Positions 1 through 8,521 of a DNA stretch of 44,165 bases are shown in pieces; within the stretch, counting starts at the first letter, position 1; the number at the start of each line of letters is the position of its first letter. Where the stretch lies: contig NZ_JAQGJV010000030.1 in the NCBI RefSeq assembly GCF_028290435.1, positions 1-44,165 of the forward strand, written 5' to 3'. The notes below the pieces were generated by a model. It saw only the letters and a program-made list of their open reading frames with translations. It searched no databases and was not told where the DNA came from. Both the position numbers and the translations under genes were made by a program. The stretch comes from Devosia sp. Lineage in GTDB: Bacteria > Pseudomonadota > Alphaproteobacteria > Rhizobiales > Devosiaceae.

Positions 1-69
1 CTTAGCAACTTCAGAAGCTTGCCGGTCGCTGCGGGCCTTGCGGCGCCGCGGTCTCCAGCGATGAGCCGG

Positions 70-98
70 GTTATAGGGGCAGGTGTTTGACCTGTAAA
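70..98 (-). promoter_or_regulatory. sigma-70-like promoter firing off the left edge
   Basis: On the minus strand a TTTACA box (93-98) is followed after exactly 17 bases by TATAAC (70-75). This is close to the housekeeping consensus. It points leftwards out of the window, so it would drive a gene that begins beyond base 1. I could not recognise the start of that gene in bases 1-69. Confidence 0.55.
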
Positions 99-148
99 GC
101 CCGGAAAATGACAAAACTGACTTTTTCCAGTTTAGCCCGATCGGCCCG

Positions 149-157
149 TGTGGATAA
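149..157 (-). promoter_or_regulatory. perfect DnaA box
   Basis: TTATCCACA on the minus strand is an exact match to the consensus DnaA-binding 9-mer. It lies about 50 bases upstream of the leftward promoter at 70-98 and just past the stop of the aldo/keto reductase gene. A single box can occur by chance. Its position suggests DnaA could bind in front of the off-window gene. Confidence 0.4.
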
Positions 158-170
158 CTCCCCTGAGACC

Positions 171-1199
171 CTATGGAGTCGGGGCGTCTGCGCGCAACAG
201 GCCCTCCTGTTTCAATTCTGCCCAAAGCTGATCCGGGATCGGGTGGCGCATTGATTCAATGTTGCGTCCTACCTGGGAAGGATGCAGCGCGCCGGGAATA
301 ACCGACGCAACCAGCTGATGATGCAACGGAAATTGCAGCGCGGCCGCCGCCAGCGGCACCGCGTATCGTGCGCACACCGCCTCAATGCGGCGGACATGCT
401 CGGCTTCGAGCGGAGACGGCTCGTGATAATTGTACCTGGCCCCTGGCACCACGCCGGTCGCCAGAATGCCCGAGGCGAACACGCCACCGATGACCAGGCC
501 AACGCCGCGCCGCTCGCAGAGCGGGAATTCCTCATCCAGCACCGGCTGCTCGGCCAGCGTATAGGGCAGCGCCACGAGGAAGAAATCGAGATCGAGCAGG
601 TTGAGAAAGCGCGGAATGGTGCCTAGCCGGTTCACCCCTGCCCCGACGGCACCGATCAGACCATGGGCTTTGAGCTCCTGCAGCGCTCGCATGCCGCCCG
701 TCGCCAATTGCGTCAGGTGCGCCGCGAGCAACGCTTCGGACCCCATATTGGCGGCGTCCAGATCGTGGATCAGCAGAATGTCCACGCGGTTCATGCCCAG
801 CCGCTGCAGGCTATCCTCATAGGAGCGCATCACTCCGTCATAGGAATAATCGTAGTGATGCTGGAATTTGAGCCCCTCCGGCCAGGACCGCTGCGTCTTG
901 GCAAAGGCCTCGGGATCAGCCGGCGCGGTGAAGATACGGCCGACCTTGGTGGAGAGCCGGAACGCTGAGCGGGGTTGGTTGAGCAGGAAACTGCCCATGC
1001 GGCGCTCGCTCAAGCCACGCCCATACCAAGGCGAGGTATCGTAGTAGCGCACGCCCTCCGCCCAGGCCGCCTCCATCGTGGCTGTCGCATCGGCCTCGCT
1101 GACCGCCGCAAACAGATTGCCCAGCGGCGCGCCGCCAAAGCCGAGCTGCGGCAGAGTCACGTCCGTGCGGCCGAGTTGGCGCTGTTGGAACGGATCCAT
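171..1199 (-). CDS. aldo/keto reductase, probable deoxy-sugar 1-dehydrogenase
   Basis: This 342-residue protein belongs to the aldo/keto reductase family, nearest to L-fucose / D-threo-aldose 1-dehydrogenases and pyridoxal dehydrogenases. It probably oxidises the sugar hemiacetal to a lactone with NAD(P)+ in the cytoplasm. The catalytic tetrad is visible as Asp54, Tyr59 (in DTSPWYGRG), Lys85 (STKVGR) and His145 (LIHD). It is the last gene of cluster 1, starting 2 bases after the aldolase stop, so it is surely co-transcribed. A paralogue with the same layout lies at 11855-12886 in cluster 2. The exact sugar cannot be read from the sequence; L-fucose or L-rhamnose is inferred from the neighbours. 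Confidence 0.9.
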   Translation of the reverse strand: MDPFQQRQLGRTDVTLPQLGFGGAPLGNLFAAVSEADATATMEAAWAEGVRYYDTSPWYGRGLSERRMGSFLLNQPRSAFRLSTKVGRIFTAPADPEAFAKTQRSWPEGLKFQHHYDYSYDGVMRSYEDSLQRLGMNRVDILLIHDLDAANMGSEALLAAHLTQLATGGMRALQELKAHGLIGAVGAGVNRLGTIPRFLNLLDLDFFLVALPYTLAEQPVLDEEFPLCERRGVGLVIGGVFASGILATGVVPGARYNYHEPSPLEAEHVRRIEAVCARYAVPLAAAALQFPLHHQLVASVIPGALHPSQVGRNIESMRHPIPDQLWAELKQEGLLRADAPTP

Positions 1200-1201
1200 C
1201 G

Positions 1202-2119
1202 CTACGCCGCGAACTGGCCGAACGGCACCGCGACCGGCACCACCTGCGCCAAGAGCTGGTCGATCTCGCGTGCCGTTATCGGATCAATCGCCGTCGTCGG
1301 GCTGCGCACCAGCGGCGTGCGGATGACACCCTGCCGCACCAGCAGCTGCTTGTGCATGAAATAGAAGATGTCGCCGCCCTGGTTGCCCAGCCGGTTGATC
1401 GCCATGATGGTGCGGTCGAAATGTCTTCGCGCCGCGATCTCGTCGCCGGCGCGGAAAGCGTCCCACACTGCGACGAAATCGGCGGGCTGGCTGCAGAACG
1501 GCATTGTGCCCAGTGCGCCGCGCCGCAATTCCTCGATGAAATAGCTGCCGCCCGCGCCGCCGAAAATTGTCAGCCGCTCGCCCGCGACCGTCGCCATGGC
1601 CGCGACCTTGCTGGTCACAGGCAGCGTCTCGACCTTGATGTACTGCACATTACGGCAGGCATCGGCGATGCGCAGCGCCAGCCCCGGCGGCACCGGTCCC
1701 TGCGGCACGTCCTGCAGGATGATCGGAATGCCCACATTGCGGTCGATCGCCACGTAATAGTCGAAGATTTCCTCGCTGCTGACCGGCATGAACGAGGGCG
1801 GAATGACCATCAGCGCATCTGCGCCCGCCGCCTCGGCGGCTTTGGAATAAAACACCGCCAGGTCCGTGCCGGCCGCGCCGCTATTGATGACCATCGGCAC
1901 GCGCTTGCCACCCGCCGCGATCACACACCGCGTCACCTGCGCGCGCTCGGCCTCGTTGAACTTGAAGATCTCGCTGCCCAGCGCCACGCCCAGTCCATGC
2001 ACGCCGGCAGCAATATTGAATTCGACCAGATTGACGAGGCTTTCCTCGTCAATCCTTCCGTCTGCGAAGAACGGAGTGATGAGAATGGGAACGACGCCAT
2101 GCAGCATTGGAAGGGACAT
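1202..2119 (-). CDS. DapA-family aldolase, probable 2-keto-3-deoxy-sugar acid aldolase
   Basis: A 305-residue (beta/alpha)8 class I aldolase of the dihydrodipicolinate synthase family. The Schiff-base lysine is Lys162 in YIKVE. The usual catalytic tyrosine of the YNVP motif is replaced by glutamine (Gln136 in LQDVP), and the GTTGE substrate loop reads GLGVALGSE (42-50). It is therefore not a true DapA and probably cleaves a 2-keto-3-deoxy acid to pyruvate and an aldehyde such as L-lactaldehyde. A longer reading frame runs upstream, but the ATG at 2119 follows a GAGAG ribosome site and avoids overlapping the mutarotase gene, so I use it. The neighbouring dehydratase and sugar dehydrogenase support the role; the substrate is inferred. 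Confidence 0.85.
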   Translation of the reverse strand: MSLPMLHGVVPILITPFFADGRIDEESLVNLVEFNIAAGVHGLGVALGSEIFKFNEAERAQVTRCVIAAGGKRVPMVINSGAAGTDLAVFYSKAAEAAGADALMVIPPSFMPVSSEEIFDYYVAIDRNVGIPIILQDVPQGPVPPGLALRIADACRNVQYIKVETLPVTSKVAAMATVAGERLTIFGGAGGSYFIEELRRGALGTMPFCSQPADFVAVWDAFRAGDEIAARRHFDRTIMAINRLGNQGGDIFYFMHKQLLVRQGVIRTPLVRSPTTAIDPITAREIDQLLAQVVPVAVPFGQFAA

Positions 2120-2145
2120 AAAAAGCTCTCTCAGAAAATTGGGCG

Positions 2146-2448
2146 TCAGTCGGCGTGGAACATTTCGTCGAGCGGCTCTTGCCAGGGCGAGAAATCCGCA
2201 TTGGTTTCCATGTAGGGCGCCATCATCTCCCACCATTTCCACACGATGGGATCGATGGGGGCGCCGGGCACGGGTGGCTGGTCGAGCTCCTGATAGGCGA
2301 ACAGCAGCAGGCCATAGCGATAGATGGAGAAGTTGTGGGTCCCGCTGCGCGCCATCAGCGCCAGCATCTCGGGCCAGATTTCATCATGCTTGCGCTTATA
2401 GATCGCCTCATTGCCCGGCTTGAGCTTCATCACCCATGCATGCCGCAT
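2146..2448 (-). CDS. RhaM-like L-rhamnose/L-fucose mutarotase
   Basis: A 100-residue protein of the RhaM family, small ferredoxin-like dimers that interconvert alpha and beta anomers of 6-deoxy sugars. The family motif around the catalytic histidine is present (KHDEIWPEM, His21), as is the tryptophan pair in the WKWWEMMAPYMETN stretch. It differs clearly from the second copy at 9703-10020, which matches the Escherichia coli protein better, including its C-terminal LP ending. Presumably it supplies the anomer used by the cluster 1 dehydrogenase. It lies 10 bases after the IclR gene and 26 bases before the aldolase start. Confidence 0.88.
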   Translation of the reverse strand: MRHAWVMKLKPGNEAIYKRKHDEIWPEMLALMARSGTHNFSIYRYGLLLFAYQELDQPPVPGAPIDPIVWKWWEMMAPYMETNADFSPWQEPLDEMFHAD

Positions 2449-2458
2449 CGCTGCCCCC

Positions 2459-3232
2459 CTAAGCCATGACCGGCTGGGCCAGCAGCGGCCAGGCGCCGAG
2501 ATAGCCGATGCGCCGGCTGACGGCGCCGCAAGCCTCGTTCAACAGCGCAACCTTGGGCATGATGGCCTCGCCCGGTTCCTTGACCGATGGCCCGGTAATG
2601 CTCATCGAGCCGGCGGGATGACCATTGCGATCAAGGATCGGCACCGAGACGCAGTAGACCCCGATCACCACCTCCTGGTCGTCGATGGAATAACCGCGCG
2701 CCTTGATGCGCACGAGTTCGGCCTTGAGCACATCGAGATCAGTAATGGTCTTGGCGGTCAGCGCCACCAAAGGCAGCTCGAACACCTTGGCCTGCTCGGA
2801 TGGCGCCATATAGGCCAGCATCACCTTGCCGGCGCCGCCGCAATGCATCGGCCCGCGCGAGCCGATGCGCATATCGAGTTGCATGCCCTCATTGCCGCGC
2901 ACCTTGTCGATACACACCCCGTTGCGCCCGCTCAGGGCATTCAGGTTGACCGTCTCGCCCGTCGCCTGGGCGATCTTTTCGGCATAGGGCCGCGCGAGCC
3001 GGGGCAGTTCGATGCGTTCGAGCTGGCTGCCAGTGATCTCCAGCAGGCGGAACGAGAGTTCCCATTCCCCATCGGCCGTACGCTCCGCAATGCCCTCTCC
3101 CTCGAGGTCGAGCAGCAAGCGATGCACAGAACCCAATGGCAAAGCCAGTTGGGTAGCGATGGCGCGCACCCCCAGCGGGCTCTTGCGCGCTAAGAGGTCC
3201 ATGACCTGTACTGATCGCTTGATGCTCGACAT
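2459..3232 (-). CDS. IclR-family transcriptional regulator
   Basis: A 257-residue regulator. An N-terminal winged helix-turn-helix spans residues 1-60 (SIKRSVQVMDLLARKS, then LPLGSVHRLLLDL as recognition region). It is followed by the IclR effector-binding domain with a GGAGKVMLAYM stretch. It sits inside the cluster 1 operon, so it is probably autoregulated. The tandem palindromes at 8417-8453, in front of the first gene of this operon, have the GTTCC/GGAAC form typical of IclR sites and are the likely target. The effector is presumably the sugar or a pathway acid. Confidence 0.92.
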   Translation of the reverse strand: MSSIKRSVQVMDLLARKSPLGVRAIATQLALPLGSVHRLLLDLEGEGIAERTADGEWELSFRLLEITGSQLERIELPRLARPYAEKIAQATGETVNLNALSGRNGVCIDKVRGNEGMQLDMRIGSRGPMHCGGAGKVMLAYMAPSEQAKVFELPLVALTAKTITDLDVLKAELVRIKARGYSIDDQEVVIGVYCVSVPILDRNGHPAGSMSITGPSVKEPGEAIMPKVALLNEACGAVSRRIGYLGAWPLLAQPVMA

Positions 3233-3250
3233 TGAGACTGATTTTCCCCG

Positions 3251-4441
3251 CTACCAGAACTTCTTTTCCAGGGCCATGGGATCGATCAGGTTGTCGTCGA
3301 TATAGTCCCACTCGATTTCATAGCCCATGCCAGGACCGGTTGGCATGTGCACGAAGCCCTCGGCATCGATCTTGTCACAGGTGTTCTTGAGGTAGGGATG
3401 GGGCGCGTCATAGTCGACGCCGGGCGCCAGCAAGCCCTTCTCGTAATATTCGGACGTGTCTTCGGAGGTGGCCCCGATAACCTGCAGATTACCCCAGCCC
3501 GCCATGTGCATTTCGCAGCGGAGGCCATAGGCCTCGGCGACGATGGCGGTCTTGCGCGCACCGGTAATGCCGCCGCGCACCACATCGATGCGGCTCATGT
3601 CGCCAGCACCGCGCAGGATCCATTCGGCGCGCGAAAACACGCCACCGGCAATGATTTCGGGCGACAGGATCGGGATCGACAGCTCGCGCGACAGTCGCAC
3701 ATAGCTCTCGGTGCGGTATTCGGGCATCGGATGCTCGTACCAGTAGAAGTTGAGCTTTTCGAGCTCGCGCCCGACCTGGATGGCCTCCTCCATAGACATG
3801 TATGTGCCCCAGGGATCGAACATCAGCACGTAGTCCGGGCCGACGGCCTCGCGCACCAGATGGCAGGTTTCGATATCGGCCTTGATATTGCTGGGGCGAC
3901 CGGGCGTCGGCTGGCCGGTCTCGGGATTCCAGAAGTAATGCGGATGGATTTTGTAGGCCTGATAGCCCTCGTTCTTGCAGGCCAAGGCATGCTCGGCATA
4001 GACATGCGGCTTGCCGATATTGGGATAGGTCGAGGCATAGGCCTTGACCTTCTCGCGCCCGGCGCCGCCCATTAGCTTGTAGACCGGAGTATTGAAGGCG
4101 CGCCCGGCCAGATCCCACAGCGCATTGTCGATGACGCTGGCGACATTCTCGGGCGTATTATTGACCCACAGCCACTTCCACACCATTTCGCGGTCGAGCG
4201 GGTCCTGCCCCTTGAGCAGCGGCAGGATGCGGCCACGGATCATCTGCTGGTCGACAATGTTAAGCCCTTCGGCATCGCCATGCGAGCCTCCGCCAAGATA
4301 ATAGCCGGTGACGCCGGTATCGGTTTCGATCGCCAGAATGGTCTGCATCAGATCGGCCTTGGGCACGGGCAGCGCATGACCCACGTCCCAGCGATCGGCA
4401 TAGGTGCGGAAGGTCTTGATGCGGATATCGGTGATTTTCAC
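3251..4441 (-). CDS. enolase-superfamily (mandelate racemase type) sugar-acid dehydratase
   Basis: A 396-residue mandelate racemase/muconate lactonizing enzyme family member. Metal ligands are recognisable as Asp209 (MFDPWG), Glu236 (YEHPM) and Glu262 (SPEI). Lys164 and His166 (YKIHPH) and the Asp286/His312 pair form the acid-base apparatus. It probably removes water from a deoxy-aldonate (L-fuconate or similar) to give the 2-keto-3-deoxy acid used by the aldolase at 1202. It differs from the L-rhamnonate dehydratase at 8522, so the two clusters likely handle different sugar acids. The start codon is GTG, preceded by an AAAGG site. No lactonase gene is present in this cluster. Confidence 0.88.
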   Translation of the reverse strand: MKITDIRIKTFRTYADRWDVGHALPVPKADLMQTILAIETDTGVTGYYLGGGSHGDAEGLNIVDQQMIRGRILPLLKGQDPLDREMVWKWLWVNNTPENVASVIDNALWDLAGRAFNTPVYKLMGGAGREKVKAYASTYPNIGKPHVYAEHALACKNEGYQAYKIHPHYFWNPETGQPTPGRPSNIKADIETCHLVREAVGPDYVLMFDPWGTYMSMEEAIQVGRELEKLNFYWYEHPMPEYRTESYVRLSRELSIPILSPEIIAGGVFSRAEWILRGAGDMSRIDVVRGGITGARKTAIVAEAYGLRCEMHMAGWGNLQVIGATSEDTSEYYEKGLLAPGVDYDAPHPYLKNTCDKIDAEGFVHMPTGPGMGYEIEWDYIDDNLIDPMALEKKFW

Positions 4442-4477
4442 GGCAATTGGCCTTTTCGAAGCGAATTTGGGATTGGG

Positions 4478-5476
4478 TTATTCATAGGCATCGCCGCCAC
4501 GGAAGCGGTCGAGCAGGACGGCCGCCAGAAGCAGCAGGCCGACGATGATGTTGACGTAGTAGGGACTGATCGAGCGCAGATCGAGAATGTTGGACACCCC
4601 GGCGACTGCCAGTAGCCCCAGCGCGCCGCCGATCGGATTGCCGACGCCGCCACGCAGGATCGAGTAACCGCCGATCATCAGCGCGGCATAAACTTGGAAT
4701 TCAAGGCCAACGCCGGTCGCCCGCGCCGCGCTGCCTAACTGGCCGGCAAAGACGATGCCGCCAAGCCCGCCGCCGAATGCGCTGAGCAACAATGCGACCA
4801 CGCGCACGCGCTTGACTGAAATGCCGGCGCGGGCCGCGGCACGATCATCGCCGCCCACCGCCTGAATATGACGGCCCAGCCGGCTTTTAGACACGAGGAG
4901 CGATGTGAACAGCGTCAACACCACAGCGAGCAGGAAGAACAGCGGCAGGCCGAACACGGACTGATTGACCAGTGTGAACAGGCCCGGATTGAACGAGAAG
5001 ATCGAGCCCTGCGGCCCCAGCAGCACCCAGGTGATGCCGCGCAGGGCCACCAGCATGCCCAATGTCGCCGCGATCGCTTCCGCGCCGAAACCCACAATGG
5101 CGATGGCGTTGATGCCGCCGAAGAAGACGCATGCCAGCAGCGTCACCGGCGCAGCTGCCCATGGGTCCCAACCCAAAGTCAGGAACGTCGCGAACAGCGC
5201 CGACGAAAACCCGACCATCGAGCCGATCGACAAATCGACCACGCCCGAGAGCAGAGCAAAGCCGGCAAAGGCACCCACGATCAGCGGCACGATCAGGAAG
5301 GTGCCCATGATGCTGATATTGCCGAAGCTCAAAAACTTCGGTCCGACCCAGATCAGCCCCACTGCCAGCACCACAATAAAGGTCAGTGCGATGCTGGCCA
5401 CCGAGCCGGTCAGCAACTCGCGCAAGGGATGATGGGGAATAACATAGGTATCGCGCTTGGCGGCAAGATCGGTCAT
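4478..5476 (-). CDS. sugar ABC transporter permease (RbsC type)
   Basis: A 332-residue inner-membrane protein with about eight to ten hydrophobic segments. It carries the RbsC-family signatures GVVDLSIGS, the cytoplasmic AVGGDDRAAARAGI loop that contacts the ATPase, and GGYSILRGGVGNPIG near the C-terminus. It overlaps the preceding permease gene by four bases (ATGA). With that protein it would form the heterodimeric channel for the sugar delivered by the binding protein at 6476-7531. Confidence 0.93.
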   Translation of the reverse strand: MTDLAAKRDTYVIPHHPLRELLTGSVASIALTFIVVLAVGLIWVGPKFLSFGNISIMGTFLIVPLIVGAFAGFALLSGVVDLSIGSMVGFSSALFATFLTLGWDPWAAAPVTLLACVFFGGINAIAIVGFGAEAIAATLGMLVALRGITWVLLGPQGSIFSFNPGLFTLVNQSVFGLPLFFLLAVVLTLFTSLLVSKSRLGRHIQAVGGDDRAAARAGISVKRVRVVALLLSAFGGGLGGIVFAGQLGSAARATGVGLEFQVYAALMIGGYSILRGGVGNPIGGALGLLAVAGVSNILDLRSISPYYVNIIVGLLLLAAVLLDRFRGGDAYE

Positions 5477-6462
5477 GGCATACCCCTGCGTGCGCGCAAT
5501 CCGTCGATGGCGACCGCGATGATCAGGATCAGGCCCTGGAAAATCGACTGCGTGTCCGAGGACAGTCCGAAGAACACCAGCGACGTTGGGATGGTGGACA
5601 GGAACCCGACGCTGAGCAGCAGCATCCAGAAATTGCCGCGCCCGCCGGCCAGCGAAATGCCTGCCAGGATCACCCCGGCGATGATGTTGAGCTGCATGGC
5701 ATTGCCCGAGCCCGGATTGAACGGACCACTGGTGGCCGCGAACAGCACGGCCGCGAAGCCGACGAAACCACCGGCCGCCGTAAAGATGGCAAAGCGCGTT
5801 GCCTTGAGCGAAATGCCGCGCGCCCGCGCCGCCATGCGGTTACCGCCGACGGCAGTGGCGCGGCGGCCATAGCGGGTGCGCGGCAGCATGAAACCGACGA
5901 TCAGCACCAGCGCCACCATCGGCCACCAGATTGCAGGCAGTCCGAGAAAGCTGGCGCGGCCGAAGGCATAGATTTCACTGCGTTGCGGCACTTCGGCGAG
6001 CTGGAACACGAGGAATAGCGCGGCGAGACCAACGAAATTGGTGGCCAGCGTCACGATGACCGGATTGAGCTTGGCGAAGACGATGATGGCGGCGTTGAAC
6101 GCGCCCCACGCCATGCCAGTCAGGATGGCGCCGATGATCACTACGAAGAGCGGCATGCCGGCTTCCGACAATCGCACCGCGACGAGGCTTGCGGTGATCA
6201 TGCCGGCCGGCTGGCTCAGGTCGATGAAGCCGCCCGAGATGGCGACCAGCCCCTGCCCGATCGACAGCACGCCGACAATCGACATGGTGAAGGCGACCGC
6301 GAGCAACGTCTGATGGGAAATGAAGTCCGCGCGGTAGATGCCGGTGGCTGCGATCAGCAGCAGCCACGCGGCGATGAGCATGAGCCCGGTGCCCCAACCG
6401 TGGAACCGCACCTGCAGCGTCATGGCTGGCGGGGAGGCTGGCATGGTTTGTTCGAGGGACAT
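5473..6462 (-). CDS. sugar ABC transporter permease (RbsC type)
   Basis: A 329-residue multi-pass permease, partner of the one at 4478-5476. The family loop AVGGNRMAARARGIS is present. The first signature is altered to GGFIDLSQPAG instead of DLSVGS, a divergence often seen in one half of a heterodimeric pair. The open frame extends upstream to 6624. The ATG at 6462 is preceded by an AGAGGAA site overlapping the binding-protein stop codon, so I choose it. Confidence 0.92.
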   Translation of the reverse strand: MSLEQTMPASPPAMTLQVRFHGWGTGLMLIAAWLLLIAATGIYRADFISHQTLLAVAFTMSIVGVLSIGQGLVAISGGFIDLSQPAGMITASLVAVRLSEAGMPLFVVIIGAILTGMAWGAFNAAIIVFAKLNPVIVTLATNFVGLAALFLVFQLAEVPQRSEIYAFGRASFLGLPAIWWPMVALVLIVGFMLPRTRYGRRATAVGGNRMAARARGISLKATRFAIFTAAGGFVGFAAVLFAATSGPFNPGSGNAMQLNIIAGVILAGISLAGGRGNFWMLLLSVGFLSTIPTSLVFFGLSSDTQSIFQGLILIIAVAIDGLRARRGMP

Positions 6463-6475
6463 CGGGTTCCTCTGT

Positions 6476-7531
6476 CTACTTGTTCGGGCAGAACAGTTCG
6501 TACTCGGTGGTCCCTGCTGGGGCCGCGAGCAGTTGCGTGACGCGGGCGGCCATATCGGGCACCGATTTTGCCTGTTCGGCAGAAACCGGGCATGGCTGAA
6601 CCTTGGATGCCGGATCGCCCGCATCGGCCTTGAGCGCCGGGACAGTGCCCGCCGCGATCGGCCCGATCACGTCCTTGACCGCGTAAACCGCATAGCCTTC
6701 GAGGAAGTAGAACACCGAGCCCGCCAGGTGCGGATTGACATTGTCGCCGGTGATGAAGGCGCCGTCCTGGCCCCAGCCGATCACGCCATCGGCGCGGCCA
6801 AGCTGTTCGGCGGCATTGATCAGCGACAGGACGCCGCCGTCATTGAGGCCAACCACGGCCATGTTCTTGGCATCGGGATGGGCGGCGAGCAGATCGCGGG
6901 CAGCCGGCAGGCCGACAGCGGCGTCGCCCTGGCTTTCGAACGAAACCCACTTGGCATCCGGAATATCCGGGCACACTTCCTTGAGGCCGGTGCGCATCCC
7001 GCCGGTGCGCCACTCATTGACGATACCGGCTGAAGCGCCTTCCGCCGAAATCACCAGGTCGGGGTTGCAGTCCCACTTGGCCTTGATCAGCTCGCCGAGC
7101 TGCTTGCCGCCGGCAATACCAGCCGCGAGATTGTCGATGCCGACGAAATACATGCCGGGATCGGCGATATCATAGGCGACGACCGGGATATTGGCGGCCT
7201 TCAGCACCGCGGCGATTGCCGGATTGGACGACGGCTGACCATTGAACTGGATGACAGCATTGACGCCTTCCTGCACGAAGATCTGTGCGTTCTTCAGCGC
7301 CGTTGCGGGATCGTTGTTGTTGGAGAGTTCGACATAATCCCAGCCGTTCTTTTCGGCCAGCGCGCGGGCGACGTCGCCCTGTGCCTTCATCCATTCGCAG
7401 CAGGTATTGCCGCCAACGGCCATGCCGAGCTTGAATTTATCCTGGGCCGAGGCCGTTCCGGCAAAGCCTGTAGCGGCAAGCACGAGTGTAAGCATCATCA
7501 TGGCGATGACGCGCAGAGACCGACGCAGCAT
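6476..7531 (-). CDS. periplasmic sugar-binding protein of ABC importer
   Basis: A 351-residue type I periplasmic binding protein (RbsB-like). A Sec signal peptide of about 29 residues (RR, hydrophobic core, then TASA before QDKF) precedes the mature domain. It carries a CC pair (GGNTCCEWM) near the ligand-binding N-lobe and two further cysteines, Cys-Asn-Pro and Cys-Pro-Asp, which could form disulphides. It lies between the ATPase and permease genes of cluster 1 and should bind the sugar used by this cluster. The ligand is inferred to be a 6-deoxyhexose or related sugar. Confidence 0.92.
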   Translation of the reverse strand: MLRRSLRVIAMMMLTLVLAATGFAGTASAQDKFKLGMAVGGNTCCEWMKAQGDVARALAEKNGWDYVELSNNNDPATALKNAQIFVQEGVNAVIQFNGQPSSNPAIAAVLKAANIPVVAYDIADPGMYFVGIDNLAAGIAGGKQLGELIKAKWDCNPDLVISAEGASAGIVNEWRTGGMRTGLKEVCPDIPDAKWVSFESQGDAAVGLPAARDLLAAHPDAKNMAVVGLNDGGVLSLINAAEQLGRADGVIGWGQDGAFITGDNVNPHLAGSVFYFLEGYAVYAVKDVIGPIAAGTVPALKADAGDPASKVQPCPVSAEQAKSVPDMAARVTQLLAAPAGTTEYELFCPNK

Positions 7532-7566
7532 GGGTTCCTCCTCAAAGGTGCGATAAGTCCGAATAT

Positions 7567-7596
7567 CCGCCTGCCGGTTGATCCGGTTCTGGGCGG
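7567..7596 (-). other. intergenic stem-loop between ATPase and binding-protein genes
   Basis: Arms CCGCC (7567-7571) and GGCGG (7592-7596) enclose a second pairing of CCGG with CCGG. No run of T follows, so it is not a classic terminator. Stem-loops at this place often protect or attenuate the message so that the binding protein is made in excess. Here that is only inference. Confidence 0.3.
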
Positions 7597-7597
7597 G

Positions 7598-8401
7598 TTA
7601 GGCGGTAGCGAGTGTGGCGGCCTCCTCCTGATGATCGCCCGGAATGGCCCCGGTGATCAGGCCGACGATTTCGGACACCTGCGTGTCCTTGACTGTGCGC
7701 GTGGCAATCGAGCGGCCCAGCCGCATCACGGTGATACGGTCGGCAACGGACATCAATTGCTGCATGTTGTGGCTGACGATGATCACGCTGACATCCTGCT
7801 TGCGCAGTTCGCGGATGACGTCGAGCACCTGGCCGGTCTCGCGCACGCCGAGCGCGGCCGTCGGCTCATCCAGAATGACGATGCGGCGGCCCCAGAGCAG
7901 CGCGCGGGCAATCGCGAGACACTGCCGCTGGCCACCCGACATGCCTTTGACCGTGACATTGATCGACGGGATTTTGACCTGCAGGCTGTCGAGCACTTCG
8001 CGCGCCCGCTGCCGCATCTGGCGGTCGTCGACCAGGTTGAAAAACCGCGCCACCGGATTCTTGGAAATCTCTTCGCGGCCCAGATAGACGTTCTGATAGG
8101 CCGTCATGGTGTCGACCAAGGCCAGGTCCTGATAGACCGTCTCGATGCCCGCATCCATCGCGTCCTGTGCCCGGCGCAACTGGATCGGCGTGCCATCCAC
8201 CAGCACCTCGCCACTGCTGGCGCTGATAATGCCGGACAGGATTTTGAGCAGCGTCGACTTGCCGGCGCCATTGTCGCCAACCAGCCCCAGCACTTCGTTT
8301 TTATTCAAGGTCAGCGACGCATCGGCCAGCGCAATGACGGCACCAAAATGCCGCGCAATGCGCCGTGCTTCGAGCACGGGCTGAGACAGCAGGTCATTCA
8401 T
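7598..8401 (-). CDS. sugar ABC transporter ATPase, single nucleotide-binding domain
   Basis: A 267-residue ATPase. Walker A GDNGAGKST is at 42-50; the signature is MSGGQRQCLAIARA; Walker B is VILDEPTAALG; the switch is VSHN. Most RbsA-type sugar importers use a double-length ATPase. This one has one domain, like FrcA of rhizobial fructose importers, and must work as a homodimer. It is the first gene of cluster 1. The ATG at 8401 follows a perfect AGGAGG site; an upstream in-frame start at 8437 would lie inside the operator region and is rejected. Confidence 0.93.
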   Translation of the reverse strand: MNDLLSQPVLEARRIARHFGAVIALADASLTLNKNEVLGLVGDNGAGKSTLLKILSGIISASSGEVLVDGTPIQLRRAQDAMDAGIETVYQDLALVDTMTAYQNVYLGREEISKNPVARFFNLVDDRQMRQRAREVLDSLQVKIPSINVTVKGMSGGQRQCLAIARALLWGRRIVILDEPTAALGVRETGQVLDVIRELRKQDVSVIIVSHNMQQLMSVADRITVMRLGRSIATRTVKDTQVSEIVGLITGAIPGDHQEEAATLATA

Positions 8402-8416
8402 GAGCACGCCTCCTAA

Positions 8417-8453
8417 TGTTCCATATTTGGAACACACGTACCATATATAGAAC
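8417..8453 (-). promoter_or_regulatory. tandem IclR-type operator overlapping cluster 1 promoter
   Basis: TGTTCCATATTTGGAACA (8417-8434) is a palindrome with perfect 7-base arms. A second, degenerate copy GTACCATATATAGAAC (8438-8453) matches its 16-base core at 13 positions. The two centres are 20 bases apart, about two helical turns, so two dimers could bind one face. On the minus strand the second copy contains TATATA, a possible -10 box. A TTGACA lies farther upstream at 8476-8481 but is too distant to pair with it ideally. Binding would therefore repress the cluster 1 operon. The IclR protein at 2459 is the obvious candidate. Confidence 0.65.
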
Positions 8454-8521
8454 GCTAACGTGCGGGGAGGCTGGGTGTCAAGGCACCTGTGAGATCTCAG
8501 ACCAAAGACTAATGAGGCAGG

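Noticed and set aside
114..133. AAACTG/CAGTTT stem as terminator of cluster 1
   Set aside because: The stem is only six A/T-rich pairs with no stable GC core, so it is too weak to call.
2120..2242. Longer start for the DapA-family aldolase
   Set aside because: It would overlap the mutarotase gene by 97 bases, and the extra residues do not match the family. A proper ribosome site precedes ATG 2119.
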